Below the pieces are notes generated by a model that saw only the letters and a list, made by a program, of their open reading frames with translations, was not told the DNA's origin and searched no databases. From the NCBI GenBank assembly GCA_023437305.1, contig JAEZGN010000030.1, positions 1 to 64,000 on the forward strand: DNA of 64,000 nt. The letters run 5' to 3'. Shown piece after piece: positions 9,735 through 17,915 of this stretch (within the stretch, counting starts at the first letter, position 1; the number at the start of each line of letters is the position of its first letter). The position numbers and the translations under genes were made by a program. Source of the stretch: Bacteroidota bacterium (GTDB lineage: Bacteria > Bacteroidota > Bacteroidia > Bacteroidales > Dysgonomonadaceae).

Positions 9735-10754
9735 TTATATTATTTTCTGAATAGTATCGAAATCCAAGCCTGTTTTGTCGACTATATCGGTAATCTTCAT
9801 TTCTGCGCTATGCATGGTGCGCACGGCGTCAATTTTTTTCTTACGCAATATTTCCAGATATTCGATAAGCGACATCTCCCCTACGGTGTGTATATCTCCG
9901 TACCCATCTTCCGATAGCGTATATATACCGTCTTTGAGGCCGACAGATAGTTTGTTTTTTTGCAGATCCTTAGCATTTGTTTTCTTCCACAAAATACTTA
10001 AATGCGTTTTGGTAAACAAAAACAGCACAAAAGCCTGAAAACAAAGCGCCACAGCTTCGAGCACAGCCACAGGGAGCTCAGCAAACAGCGAAACATTATC
10101 GTGAGCCCACTCCGACGAATAGCCCGCAGGCTGATAGAGCGTAGCGGCCAACAATGGCAATAGGCTACGGTTTTTCTCTATACCGTTCAGGCATTCGGTA
10201 GCATCTACATACTGACGGGCAGTAAGCGAAGTAGATAACTGGTCGCACAGGGTATTGATGGTATAACCGACACATGAAACCTTGCCGATGGTGATTGTAG
10301 GTAAGAGCTGTGCAGCAAAACAGCCATCGATCACGTATTTGTAATCGGAACGGCGAAGCAATCGCACCTCGGGTGTATCCGGCAGATATTCGGGTTCGGT
10401 CTTCAGGGCTTGTTTGCGAAGCTCGGCAGACAGGCCGTTCCATAGCTGATCTGGATATTTTATATTGAAAATAAATGTGATTTTCGATTGCAGGATATAC
10501 AGGTTTTGCGCAATGGTATCTTCATGCCGCGCAGGGATATACGACATATCGATATCGAGCACATAGATAACAAACCGCAGGCGCACATCCGAAACCGACA
10601 GTAAACCCGCAGCATAGTCCTTCAACAATCCTGACAGATACACAAATTCATCGGGAGACAGCGCATCCCAACTATTCGGCAGAGAATACGGTTTGCCTTT
10701 TATTTCCAGATCTATTTTTTTAGAGCATTCCATAGTACTTATTTTCTTCTTCAT
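9735..10754 (-). CDS. hypothetical head-tail/tail-assembly protein, 339 aa
   Basis: This gene overlaps the end of the 286-aa gene by 35 bases, which is tight translational coupling. It contains a hydrophobic patch near residues 225-250 and ends in a helical segment (DKTGLDFDTIQKII) resembling a small DNA-binding or packing helix. It sits between connector and tail genes. No enzyme motif is recognised. Confidence 0.55.
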   Translation of the reverse strand: MKKKISTMECSKKIDLEIKGKPYSLPNSWDALSPDEFVYLSGLLKDYAAGLLSVSDVRLRFVIYVLDIDMSYIPARHEDTIAQNLYILQSKITFIFNIKYPDQLWNGLSAELRKQALKTEPEYLPDTPEVRLLRRSDYKYVIDGCFAAQLLPTITIGKVSCVGYTINTLCDQLSTSLTARQYVDATECLNGIEKNRSLLPLLAATLYQPAGYSSEWAHDNVSLFAELPVAVLEAVALCFQAFVLFLFTKTHLSILWKKTNAKDLQKNKLSVGLKDGIYTLSEDGYGDIHTVGEMSLIEYLEILRKKKIDAVRTMHSAEMKITDIVDKTGLDFDTIQKII

Positions 10755-11580
10755 TTAGGTTAGTGCCTACATTCACGTCTATAGACGTATCGGTAAGTGC
10801 AATATCGATATTGCTTAACAGCGATTGGGCGTCGCCCAAAAAGTCGGCAGCCAGGCTACTGATCGCTTCACGCTCGGTATTTCCGTTGCGAGACAGGGTG
10901 TTGTCGTCAAAGTAATTTCGTAAAGTTGGCGGCAGCTCTATAATATCAAATTGCTTGAGTGTGCGAGCCAGTATGGTATATACAAGTGCCGTATTCAGGT
11001 TGGGAAGCAGATCGGTACGGTCGGCTATTTTCTCATAGTATGAGTTGAACGTCAGTAGCAGTTCTTTCTTTTGGATAGGCACGGTACGGATGAAATACAG
11101 GAAAGAACTGTCGATATGATAATACGACTCGAAATCGAGTACCGTTTTTATCTTCAGGTCTTTCATCTGTTGTGCTATCCATGTGGTTTCCCAGTCATAA
11201 GACGGCGTACTGCTGATGATGGCAAGAAGGGAGTCCATCGCATTGTAATAGTTGTCTATATACTGGCGTTTGATGGCTTCGAGCTCATACTTATAGGTAT
11301 CGCTTTTCTTGTTTTGACGGTTGGTGACAGCGATAAAGATACTCTCACCGTACATAACACGGTTAGCCCATGCCGAACGTAGATACAAACGAGCATCGGT
11401 ATCCGATTCGGCGACTATCATATTCCAGATATCTTCGGATATAATGCCCCGGATCATCTTTCGAACCGAAACGGCCGAAGCGTTAAGCGCCTGAAAGGTA
11501 GCACTACTTTCTACATTTGGCGCTGAATCTCTAAATTCGGCGAGATTCAAGAATAATTCGTTTAGTATATAATTCGGCAT
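10720..11580 (-). CDS. phage neck/connector-like protein, 286 aa
   Basis: The sequence is helical and soluble, and it lies two genes downstream of the portal, where head-completion adaptors are usual. It resembles Bacteroidota prophage proteins carrying DUF6712 as I remember them; this was not checked. The gene ends inside the start of the next gene. A neck role is inferred from position. Confidence 0.5.
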   Translation of the reverse strand: MPNYILNELFLNLAEFRDSAPNVESSATFQALNASAVSVRKMIRGIISEDIWNMIVAESDTDARLYLRSAWANRVMYGESIFIAVTNRQNKKSDTYKYELEAIKRQYIDNYYNAMDSLLAIISSTPSYDWETTWIAQQMKDLKIKTVLDFESYYHIDSSFLYFIRTVPIQKKELLLTFNSYYEKIADRTDLLPNLNTALVYTILARTLKQFDIIELPPTLRNYFDDNTLSRNGNTEREAISSLAADFLGDAQSLLSNIDIALTDTSIDVNVGTNLNEEENKYYGML

Positions 11581-11594
11581 GGGATAATTGTTTT

Positions 11595-11798
11595 TTAAGA
11601 AATACGTTGTCTATACAATATAGGGTCTACATTGATATAAAGTCCACAGGTTTTGTTAGGGCAAATAATATAATCACCGTCGCGCGGATCTGATTGAATA
11701 TCAGATTTATCATACATAAACTCGCAGCAGCAGCGACTACACGTACATCTTTTTCGAGATACTTCTTTTAAGTCTTTACCTTTTTTTAGTATTTCCAT
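11595..11798 (-). CDS. small zinc-ribbon protein, 67 aa
   Basis: A cluster of cysteines at about residues 18-25 (CTCSRCCC) plus CPNKTC near 47-52 would form a zinc ribbon. The gene sits between the portal (12-base gap) and the neck gene, in the same operon. Zinc ribbons of this size are common in phage head-to-tail modules, but no specific function can be given. Confidence 0.6.
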   Translation of the reverse strand: MEILKKGKDLKEVSRKRCTCSRCCCEFMYDKSDIQSDPRDGDYIICPNKTCGLYINVDPILYRQRIS

Positions 11799-11809
11799 AG
11801 GTTTATTAT

Positions 11810-13285
11810 TTATGCCTGCGGTGCATCCAGGCGGTTATCTTGCGACACTTCACTTTGACGGCTCGGTATATCGCGATAGAAGCCTATCCGATATCCGTCG
11901 TTATATTTTTGCGGGAAGTTTACTTGCAATGCGTAGTTAAACGCTTCGCTGCATATTTCGTCATCGGACGTAAGCGACGACAGGTAGACGATATAGTTAT
12001 AATAGACGTCGGCTCCCGACTTGGATATAACGCCATTCTGAGAGATACCCGTAATAGAAGGATCGAGCCCCATAGACGATACGAGTACATTGTCTACACG
12101 TTGATCGTAAGCAATCATTGCCTCGATATATTCCTTATACTTCATATCGATAGTCTCGAAACGCCAACGCTCTTCTTCCTTGGCCGATGTGCGGAACGAA
12201 TACGAAACAAAGCTTTTGCCCTGATTGCTTTTACCCGAAAGAAACTCTGTAGCTTTCTTTATTTCAGCGTTCATATACTGTATCAGGAATGCTTCACTAT
12301 AATTGGTACCTACATCGATACCGTTATAGGTGAGTAACGCCTTGCTATTGGCTTTACGCTGCTTATTTTCTTCACAGATAGCTTTAATCTGGTTACGCTT
12401 CGATGCAATCCAGGCATCGGGAATAATGATATGTATCTTCGCCGACAGCGAATTTTTGAGGAAAGAGTTGATATACTCGGGGCTATCATTGGCTCCGCGT
12501 ATCCAAGGTTTCGTACCTTCGTAGGTCTCATTGCATCCGTAGAAATCGCCTACCGACGTTTGCCGGTGATGCGAAATAGCTGCATACTGATAGTTTTTTA
12601 CTTCAGCAATGTCGAAACGCGGATACACCTTAAACTTGGTTGTAGCCAATCCCCAGTTACCGAAAGCGATATAACGGAAATCTTTGTAGGTAGGTATCTC
12701 CTGGGCAGCGTCGAACGACTTGGAAGTGGCCAGGCGACAATGTTTGTTTTCTACAAGTTCGAGGCCTGTGATTGGCAGACCAAAACCGAACTGTGAGCCT
12801 ATAGAGAAACGATGCTTTGTAAAGTAATCGTAAAAGGTGTAGAAATGGCGTATCACATTGCGCCCAAAATCTGTATACGAAGACTCTATACCGTTCTTTT
12901 GCCACGATTCGAGCCAACTGAATACTTCGGGATCACGAAACCATTTGCGCTGAAGCTTACCTTCGGCATCGGTGGTGATAAAGTAACCATGTGGTCCAAG
13001 ACCATAGAGGAACTTTACCTGCTTGTCTATCAATCGCGGGTGCAAGCGGTTGCGCTTGATGGTGTACTCTTGTTCTTCGCACTGCAAGTTATGATCGCCA
13101 CGGGCATATACGTTATATCCCTGAATATTGAGCCATCGTGGTATTACGGGTTGCATCACCGTACGTTCGAAACCCGGATCGTTCAACACCGAACTGCCCA
13201 TCGGGCGATCGCCCAACTGAAACGATAGGACGGTATCTTCGGCGACCGAAAGTCCGTAATTGCCTAGGTAAGATATTTCGCTCAT
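11810..13285 (-). CDS. phage portal protein, 491 aa
   Basis: The length, the position at the head of the connector-tail operon and the overall style fit a portal. N-terminal residues 1-90 are followed by long mixed alpha/beta regions, a long helical stretch near residues 290-420 and a Gln/Asp-rich tail. The portal is the dodecameric ring through which DNA is packaged by the terminase. The ATG overlaps the stop of the 104-aa gene by 4 bases. In this phage the portal is separated from the terminase by a non-structural island, which is unusual. Confidence 0.7.
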   Translation of the reverse strand: MSEISYLGNYGLSVAEDTVLSFQLGDRPMGSSVLNDPGFERTVMQPVIPRWLNIQGYNVYARGDHNLQCEEQEYTIKRNRLHPRLIDKQVKFLYGLGPHGYFITTDAEGKLQRKWFRDPEVFSWLESWQKNGIESSYTDFGRNVIRHFYTFYDYFTKHRFSIGSQFGFGLPITGLELVENKHCRLATSKSFDAAQEIPTYKDFRYIAFGNWGLATTKFKVYPRFDIAEVKNYQYAAISHHRQTSVGDFYGCNETYEGTKPWIRGANDSPEYINSFLKNSLSAKIHIIIPDAWIASKRNQIKAICEENKQRKANSKALLTYNGIDVGTNYSEAFLIQYMNAEIKKATEFLSGKSNQGKSFVSYSFRTSAKEEERWRFETIDMKYKEYIEAMIAYDQRVDNVLVSSMGLDPSITGISQNGVISKSGADVYYNYIVYLSSLTSDDEICSEAFNYALQVNFPQKYNDGYRIGFYRDIPSRQSEVSQDNRLDAPQA

Positions 13286-13596
13286 ACAGATTTTACTTTT
13301 CTTAGTTTAAAGTTGTCTACAGCAAACCCGATATAGCGTACAAGTATCCTGTAACAGGCCTTCGGATCCCCCTTTTCGTCGGCATACAGAAAGAAATTGT
13401 CGCTGTCTATCGCAAACTTATCTTTAGGCAGTTGCGAGCGAAACGTACAATTTTCTTTTGTCACAAGCTTTGCCGATGCTTCGCCCTTCGACCGTGAATA
13501 AGGGAAGAAAGCAATCGTAAACCTGTTTTGAGGCTCGGGAAGCTGCGATACTTCACGTGCCAGGCGTACGGCTTCGGATATGCTGATTGTTTCCAT
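13282..13596 (-). CDS. hypothetical protein leading the portal operon, 104 aa
   Basis: This is the first gene of the connector/tail operon and overlaps the portal start by 4 bases (ATGA). It is a soluble basic protein with no recognised domain. Its ATG lies in the 3' arm of a hairpin (CATACAG/CTGTATG), so translation initiation could be structure-controlled. Since it is the leader gene it may be regulatory or part of the head. Confidence 0.6.
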   Translation of the reverse strand: METISISEAVRLAREVSQLPEPQNRFTIAFFPYSRSKGEASAKLVTKENCTFRSQLPKDKFAIDSDNFFLYADEKGDPKACYRILVRYIGFAVDNFKLRKVKSV

Positions 13597-13640
13597 ACAG
13601 CGAAAATAGAAGTTCTGTATGCGGAGCGAAAGGACAAAAA
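13594..13640 (-). promoter_or_regulatory. leader hairpin with GTCCTTT motif upstream of the portal operon
   Basis: Arms CATACAG (13594-13600) and CTGTATG (13615-13621) pair across the ATG at 13596. GTCCTTT lies at 13629-13635 next to a T run. This is the same arrangement as at 8085 and 26036. Confidence 0.5.
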
Positions 13641-13665
13641 ATCAGTTTAGAATATACCGATTCAG

Positions 13666-13880
13666 AATAAAAATGCGAATGATCGCCATATATGTATATA
13701 CGTGCGCGGAAGTTTCCGTACGGCGAAAAAAATTTTTTTCGTTTTATAAAAAGGTACTTTTTACGACCAACATACCAACACACCAACAGGAGAACCGTTT
13801 CGGAATAAAAATGCGATCGGTCGCCATATATGTATATATACGCGTAGGATTTTTTCGGCGGCGGAAAAATTTTTTCTATT
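13666..13880. repeat. two direct repeats in the portal-operon control region
   Basis: Copies at about 13666-13745 and 13802-13880 share AATAAAAATGCGA, then TCGCCATATATGTATATA, then a GC-rich patch and GAAAAA/TTTTTT. They are 136 bases apart. The gene-free stretch 13597-13975 holds these repeats, the ACCAAC trimer and the terminator of the upstream operon, and it is probably the promoter region for the portal operon. Confidence 0.65.
13765..13788. promoter_or_regulatory. ACCAAC trimer (8-bp phased) upstream of the portal operon
   Basis: ACCAAC occurs at 13766, 13774 and 13782, an exact 8-base period. The same trimer occurs at 27112-27133 and, inverted, at 27397-27418. On the minus strand it reads GTTGGT toward the portal operon. 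It is a candidate site for a phage activator or repressor. Confidence 0.5.
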
Positions 13881-13892
13881 TGTTAAAATCAA

Positions 13893-13930
13893 TAAAAAAA
13901 GTGCGCCTACCTTCACAGGCAAACGCACCG
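13893..13930 (-). terminator. terminator of the 16.3-14.0 kb operon
   Basis: On the minus strand GTGCG and CGCAC pair, with an inner CCT/AGG, and a run of seven T follows. It lies about 50 bases downstream of the last small gene at 13976. Confidence 0.6.
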
Positions 13931-13975
13931 GCTAAAATCAATAATATAAACATATTAAACACACACGGAATAGTT

Positions 13976-14227
13976 TTATGTTGTAGCCCTCAAAGAATCC
14001 AGGTCTTTTCGTAGCATGTGGTTTTCGTGCAGCATCTGGAATATTTCGTTCTTAGACTCGTCTTCAGACATATCACCGCCTATCTTGAATAGCAAATCAG
14101 AAACTTTGTCCAGGTGATCTACATACATCGATATCGCATCATTATTGTCATTTTGCAGCTCCTCAAGCGTATTTATCACCTTTTGCGAGAAATTTACTTT
14201 TGTGTTCAGTATTGCACATTTAGCCAT
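13976..14227 (-). CDS. small helical protein, 83 aa
   Basis: The protein is predicted to be mostly helical, with heptad-like leucines at the C-terminus. It is the last gene of the non-structural operon, just before its terminator, and overlaps the preceding gene by 8 bases. There is no recognised family; a small regulator or adaptor is possible. Confidence 0.5.
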   Translation of the reverse strand: MAKCAILNTKVNFSQKVINTLEELQNDNNDAISMYVDHLDKVSDLLFKIGGDMSEDESKNEIFQMLHENHMLRKDLDSLRATT

Positions 14228-14489
14228 TTTCGCCCCCTTTCTCCGGCTTGTTTTGCCGAACGATAATTTCTATTGTATACTTGCTGCCTTCGAATATATG
14301 CGTATCGCAAAGGCTCGATTTGGTACGAAAAAGCCTGAAATGTTCGTTCGGATCGAGTCCATTATCGACGCTATGTATGCGCCTGATGTATCTGAAGTAA
14401 GAGAGTATATAGGCGATCATAGAACGAAATGCCAAGCCCTGATACGTAGGCGTTGTTTTTGATTTAATATTTTTGGTTGCTGTTTTCAT
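14220..14489 (-). CDS. hypothetical protein, 89 aa
   Basis: This is a basic, hydrophilic protein with a central aromatic-rich stretch (MIAYILSYFRYIRRI, about residues 24-38) that might be amphipathic. It overlaps the downstream gene by 8 bases. It belongs to a run of tiny ORFs of unknown role between portal and terminase. Confidence 0.5.
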   Translation of the reverse strand: MKTATKNIKSKTTPTYQGLAFRSMIAYILSYFRYIRRIHSVDNGLDPNEHFRLFRTKSSLCDTHIFEGSKYTIEIIVRQNKPEKGGENG

Positions 14490-14496
14490 AAGTATG

Positions 14497-14691
14497 TTAT
14501 TTTGTTTTGTTGTCTATTATCTCGTAATTTTCAGGATAAACCACACAGTTTTGTGTAAATCCGTTGTAGTAAGTATCGAAGTATATAGCTCCATTTTCTT
14601 TTCCGGGTGGAGTGTGGCTTTTTATCACATCGCCCGCCTCTAATCCCAACCGGGTTAATTCCCAGTCTAATACACCTATAAGTTTTATCAT
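14497..14691 (-). CDS. hypothetical protein, 64 aa
   Basis: This small soluble protein has a beta-rich look (LGLEAGDVIKSHTPP, then strand-like segments) and could be a small barrel. It is spaced 7 bases from the next gene and 4 from the previous one, so it lies in a dense operon. No family is recognised. Confidence 0.5.
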   Translation of the reverse strand: MIKLIGVLDWELTRLGLEAGDVIKSHTPPGKENGAIYFDTYYNGFTQNCVVYPENYEIIDNKTK

Positions 14692-14695
14692 AAGA

Positions 14696-15229
14696 TCAAC
14701 TTTTTATATTCAACATCAGATAGTCCATAAACGATACAGGGGTACAGGAACATATATCTTGAATGGCTATACGCTTTCCGTGCAAATAAATTCGAACGTC
14801 TGTTACACCTTGAACGAAAGCCCGATATAGATAAGAGTAGGTGTGTAATACTGCGTTTTGCAGACATGTACCTTTTATATTGTTAGTCACAGATCGCCCG
14901 CCCTTGGTGAAGGCTATATCTATTTCTCTCATATCCACGCTATCAGGTTGCACCGACGATACAGGCGATATGGGTATATCTTTATTTGCTTCTTTTTTCG
15001 ATACAGGCGACACAGATGTTATCGACAGATCTGCACACCGCAGGTCGCCCCGCTCTATCGATGTGGCCGATATGGTTATTATCTCATCCTTATACCTGTC
15101 GTTGATAGCAAAGTCATGCCAGTCGCCCCCGGGCATCGCCGCAAAAGGCCCTATATATTTTACTTCTATTACGCCGTGATTGGTAGCGTATAGATAGTTC
15201 GTTCCGATGGTAAGTGCTGAAGTTGTCAT
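14696..15229 (-). CDS. hypothetical protein, 177 aa
   Basis: The N-terminal 60 residues are beta-rich (YLYATNHGVIEVKYIG), followed by a Ser/Pro/Val linker (about 68-95) and a C-terminal helical domain. Two small domains joined by a disordered linker are likely. It overlaps the upstream gene by 4 bases. The function is unknown. Confidence 0.5.
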   Translation of the reverse strand: MTTSALTIGTNYLYATNHGVIEVKYIGPFAAMPGGDWHDFAINDRYKDEIITISATSIERGDLRCADLSITSVSPVSKKEANKDIPISPVSSVQPDSVDMREIDIAFTKGGRSVTNNIKGTCLQNAVLHTYSYLYRAFVQGVTDVRIYLHGKRIAIQDICSCTPVSFMDYLMLNIKS

Positions 15230-15690
15230 AGTAGGATTTTTGATTGATTGTCTTTAACATAATCAAGTAACTCATTAACCTTATGTCTATCTTTAAGCCA
15301 AAGCATTAGATTTTTTTCCAGTTCTACAAGCGGATAATGATATCTATCTTTATATTCGTTATATAGATACAAAGCCTGCCTTTGTCCCTCTGTGGGACCT
15401 GCAAAAAACGTAATCCGAAAATGTTCACCCAAAAACCATAACAAGGCTTGACGTTCATCTTCATTATGTTGCGTTATAGCAGATTCCATACTAACAAGCT
15501 TCGTAACAGCATCGATAAATAAACTACTAGCTGCATACTTACAAGCGATGCAACGAACACTAGTATGTTGATTTTCGGCTTCATACTCCTTACATTTTGC
15601 TATATCCTTTTCGTCTGTGATAACGATATCTTCAATTATCACTCTGTAAGCAACAGGAAAGTTGATTATTTCAGTTTTTTCGATTCTCAT
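15226..15690 (-). CDS. hypothetical protein, 154 aa
   Basis: The start is placed at the ATG at 15690 (MRIEKTEI), which leaves 13 bases after the preceding stop. A longer reading would overlap that gene and add a poor-quality N-terminus. Cysteines at about residues 46 and 49 (CIAC) could bind metal; the rest is helical. It is translationally coupled to the next gene (ATGA overlap at 15226-15229). Confidence 0.5.
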   Translation of the reverse strand: MRIEKTEIINFPVAYRVIIEDIVITDEKDIAKCKEYEAENQHTSVRCIACKYAASSLFIDAVTKLVSMESAITQHNEDERQALLWFLGEHFRITFFAGPTEGQRQALYLYNEYKDRYHYPLVELEKNLMLWLKDRHKVNELLDYVKDNQSKILL

Positions 15691-15703
15691 AGCTGTAAAG
15701 TTT

Positions 15704-16081
15704 TTAGTTAGCAAATGAATATAAAGCATAAGTATAACCTTTACCTCCCCGATAACAGATACCATCTGTCATAGATTGCATGATAGAGCTTAAGCATTCT
15801 AAAGGATTAAAAAATGATTTGTAATCATCAGAATAAAAATCTGTAAGACGCTTAACTATTTCTTTTTCGTCTACACTATAACTGCCATCTAAGTATACTA
15901 CAACGGTATGGATTTTCGATACCGGTATGTCTATAAATAATACCGTTTCATTACCTATGCGTAATTGATCAGGATCACCTTCAAAAATTTCTAGAATATC
16001 TTCAACGCCTGAAGCTTCCATATAATCTGCTAGTTCTACATTTTCGTGTGCTATTTCCCAGTTGATAATAGTTGTTTTCAT
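15704..16081 (-). CDS. hypothetical protein, 125 aa
   Basis: An acidic soluble protein, second in the minus-strand operon that starts at 16278. No motif is recognised. It follows the small two-TM protein by about 30 bases and is likely co-transcribed from the promoter next to the XRE repressor. Confidence 0.5.
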   Translation of the reverse strand: MKTTIINWEIAHENVELADYMEASGVEDILEIFEGDPDQLRIGNETVLFIDIPVSKIHTVVVYLDGSYSVDEKEIVKRLTDFYSDDYKSFFNPLECLSSIMQSMTDGICYRGGKGYTYALYSFAN

Positions 16082-16113
16082 ATCTGTTTGTATTTATTGA
16101 TTTTACGAACTGT

Positions 16114-16278
16114 TTATTTTTTATTGATAATGTTAGCGATAGCTAAAGAGATAGCCGATACGGCTAGTAATCCCATAAATGACTTTTGTTCTACGATACC
16201 GAAATCGATAGAAAAGATCATTGAAGACAAAGCTGCTACTAAAGTGATGATACCGACTAAAAAAAGAATTCGTTTCAT
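16114..16278 (-). CDS. small two-helix membrane protein, 54 aa
   Basis: Reading the minus strand from the ATG at 16278 gives a 54-residue protein with two hydrophobic helices (about 4-23 and 33-50) and a KK C-terminus. It is the first gene after the divergent promoter region facing the XRE gene. The size and topology would suit a holin or a small membrane modulator, but there is no lysin nearby to support lysis. Confidence 0.6.
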   Translation of the reverse strand: MKRILFLVGIITLVAALSSMIFSIDFGIVEQKSFMGLLAVSAISLAIANIINKK

Positions 16279-16441
16279 GATGTTTATTTTTTATTGATTT
16301 ATTATTATGATACAAATGTAAAATAATTATTTGACAATAAAAAGAAAAAGTCAAATTATTTTTTGACTTTAACTTATTTTAGTATTTGTATAGTTTGACA
16401 ATAGCCTAACATTACATACATTTGTCTCAAAATAATACGAC
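16279..16441. promoter_or_regulatory. divergent promoter/operator region with TTTGAC repeats
   Basis: Rightward: TTTG at 16394-16397 and TACATTTG at 16417-16424 with the normal spacing, about 18 bases before the XRE ATG. Leftward: TACATTTG on the minus strand near 16312-16319. Between them TTTGAC or GTCAAA occurs repeatedly, including an AGTCAAA/TTTTGACT inverted pair near 16352-16371. These look like binding sites for the XRE protein, giving autoregulation and control of the leftward operon. Confidence 0.6.
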
Positions 16442-16741
16442 ATGTCATTAAGAATATATAAAATACTTGAGGAAAAAGGGATATCAATAGCAGAGTTAGG
16501 CAGAAGACTAGGTAAATCAAGAGCTACAATGCATGCTACATTAGAAAAGGGGAACCCTCAATACTCCACATTACAAGAAATGGCTAACGCTTTAGAGGTA
16601 GACATTACAGACCTTTTTGAAACCGATAAAAACAATAAGCATTTGAATGCGCTGGTAGATCATCGAGGGAGACTGTATAAAGCCAGCAGCATAGACGAAT
16701 TACAAAATATAATAGAAGAAATAAAAAAGAGCGATAGTTAA
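16442..16741 (+). CDS. XRE-family HTH regulator, 99 aa
   Basis: Residues 1-60 are a helix-turn-helix of the Cro/C1 type (ISIAELGRRLGKSRATMHATL). The C-terminal 40 residues are acidic and helical. It is a lone plus-strand gene inside the otherwise minus-strand prophage. It has a good promoter, and convergent transcription ends in a shared palindrome with the HIRAN gene. It probably represses the operon starting at 16278. Confidence 0.85.
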   Translation: MSLRIYKILEEKGISIAELGRRLGKSRATMHATLEKGNPQYSTLQEMANALEVDITDLFETDKNNKHLNALVDHRGRLYKASSIDELQNIIEEIKKSDS

Positions 16742-16755
16742 CTATCGCTCTTTTT
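16724..16755. terminator. 32-bp perfect palindrome acting as bidirectional terminator
   Basis: AAAAAGAGCGATAGTT and AACTATCGCTCTTTTT form a perfect self-complementary palindrome centred on GTTAAC. It contains the stop codons of both the XRE gene and the convergent HIRAN gene. Because it is palindromic, both proteins end in the same residues, KKSDS. The flanking A/T runs suit termination in both directions. Confidence 0.85.
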
Positions 16756-17379
16756 ATTAATAGGTATTAAATATATCTCAATATCTATTGTCTCGTCGCC
16801 AAAATATTCATGTATATAGACTCTTTTGTAAGAAACAGAGGCATTATAGCCCCCTAACATTATACCGTAGGTAACACGTCTAGCGTAAAAAGATGGAATA
16901 TATCCAATATGTTCATTTTTGGCTATAACCTTTACAGCAAATTCATCGTGTATATTGTATGGTTCCATAATCAAATATACAGGATCTCCAATTTTTAAAC
17001 ATCTAGCAACTTTTTTTGCTTTTTTCGTTCTATAAAAAGTACCTGCTACGCGAAGTTCCAGACTACTATATTTAAAATTATATGGTACTTTTCTATTCTT
17101 TCGCGTTTTCTTTTTTGGCTTTTCTTTTGCGTCATTATACATAGAAGCTTTTAAGGGCTGATCTATCTCTGGCTCTTTTATTCGCTTTGGAAAAACTACT
17201 CTACCATCAGGATAAACCTTTATAGTTTCTTTATCTATATTTTCTTGTACACTTTTCTTCTCATTACTTTTGTTATGTATTTTTTTAAATCTTTTTATAG
17301 GAAAACTCAACCTAATAAGCACATATAGAAAATAGAAGATCAGAAACAATAAAATAGTATATACAATTATCATTACCAA
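16738..17379 (-). CDS. membrane-anchored HIRAN-domain protein, 213 aa
   Basis: There is one N-terminal transmembrane helix (about residues 3-24), a basic Lys-rich linker (25-98), then a HIRAN domain (about 108-205). The domain shows VAGTFY, a GDPVYLIMEPYN-type strand, EFAVKV and IGYIP. HIRAN domains are known to bind DNA ends or 3'-OH termini and are usually fused to nucleases or helicases. A membrane-tethered stand-alone HIRAN in a phage is unusual. It overlaps the DUF4468-like gene by 7 bases. Confidence 0.75.
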   Translation of the reverse strand: MVMIIVYTILLFLIFYFLYVLIRLSFPIKRFKKIHNKSNEKKSVQENIDKETIKVYPDGRVVFPKRIKEPEIDQPLKASMYNDAKEKPKKKTRKNRKVPYNFKYSSLELRVAGTFYRTKKAKKVARCLKIGDPVYLIMEPYNIHDEFAVKVIAKNEHIGYIPSFYARRVTYGIMLGGYNASVSYKRVYIHEYFGDETIDIEIYLIPINKKSDS

Positions 17380-17915
17380 TCTCCACTGTTGGTATCATTA
17401 ATATTTTTAAAATTTACATCTTCAAGCCTGGCAAAATATATATTAGCTATATCTTCAGCTTTTTCTTTTAAGTCTTTCCATACTTTATTATTATACCCTT
17501 TTTGCAAACCACCCCTTCCATATTCTTCAGCAGTAGTAAGCATACCCAGCTCACAACCTGACGAGTTACCTTTTTTTACCTCATGTACAAAGTTTGTAAG
17601 TTCTACACGAAAGCGACCGTCACGACATTGGATCTTTATAGTAAACTTTAACCAACCGGTATAACATGCATACATAATATTAGATCGTCCATAATCTACA
17701 TTTGAGTTTCCAATGATCAAAGCCGCGTCTTTATCATCGACCTCTATAACACTCTTTGCAGATTTAAATGTAAGTCCAAACCATTCTTTTACACCAACAT
17801 ATAAACTTTGCTTATCAACACCTTCAACATTTATAACTTTATCGAAGGATAATTTTTCTTGAGAACTTACAAGAATAGGAAAGAAAACGAACAATACAAA
17901 TAATAATCTTCTCAT
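17373..17915 (-). CDS. secreted DUF4468-like protein, 180 aa
   Basis: The start is placed at the ATG at 17915 (MRRLLFVLFVFF), which begins a classic signal peptide ending near SSQ at residue 19. The mature part opens with FDKVINVEGVDKQSLYVGVKEWF, cut here to its key features F, V and KEW, and is typical of DUF4468 TBP-like domains of Bacteroidota. Those occur in chromosomal and phage proteins; their role is unknown. It may be a prophage-encoded surface or periplasmic factor. Confidence 0.65.
   Translation of the reverse strand: MRRLLFVLFVFFPILVSSQEKLSFDKVINVEGVDKQSLYVGVKEWFGLTFKSAKSVIEVDDKDAALIIGNSNVDYGRSNIMYACYTGWLKFTIKIQCRDGRFRVELTNFVHEVKKGNSSGCELGMLTTAEEYGRGGLQKGYNNKVWKDLKEKAEDIANIYFARLEDVNFKNINDTNSGDW

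Noticed and set aside
13619..14014. Plus-strand 131-aa frame across the portal control region
   Set aside because: It spans direct repeats, a terminator and part of a minus-strand gene, and has low-complexity translation; chance frame.
16114..16278. Holin call for the 54-aa two-helix protein
   Set aside because: Topology fits, but there is no lysin or spanin gene next to it and the place is not a lysis module; kept as membrane protein.
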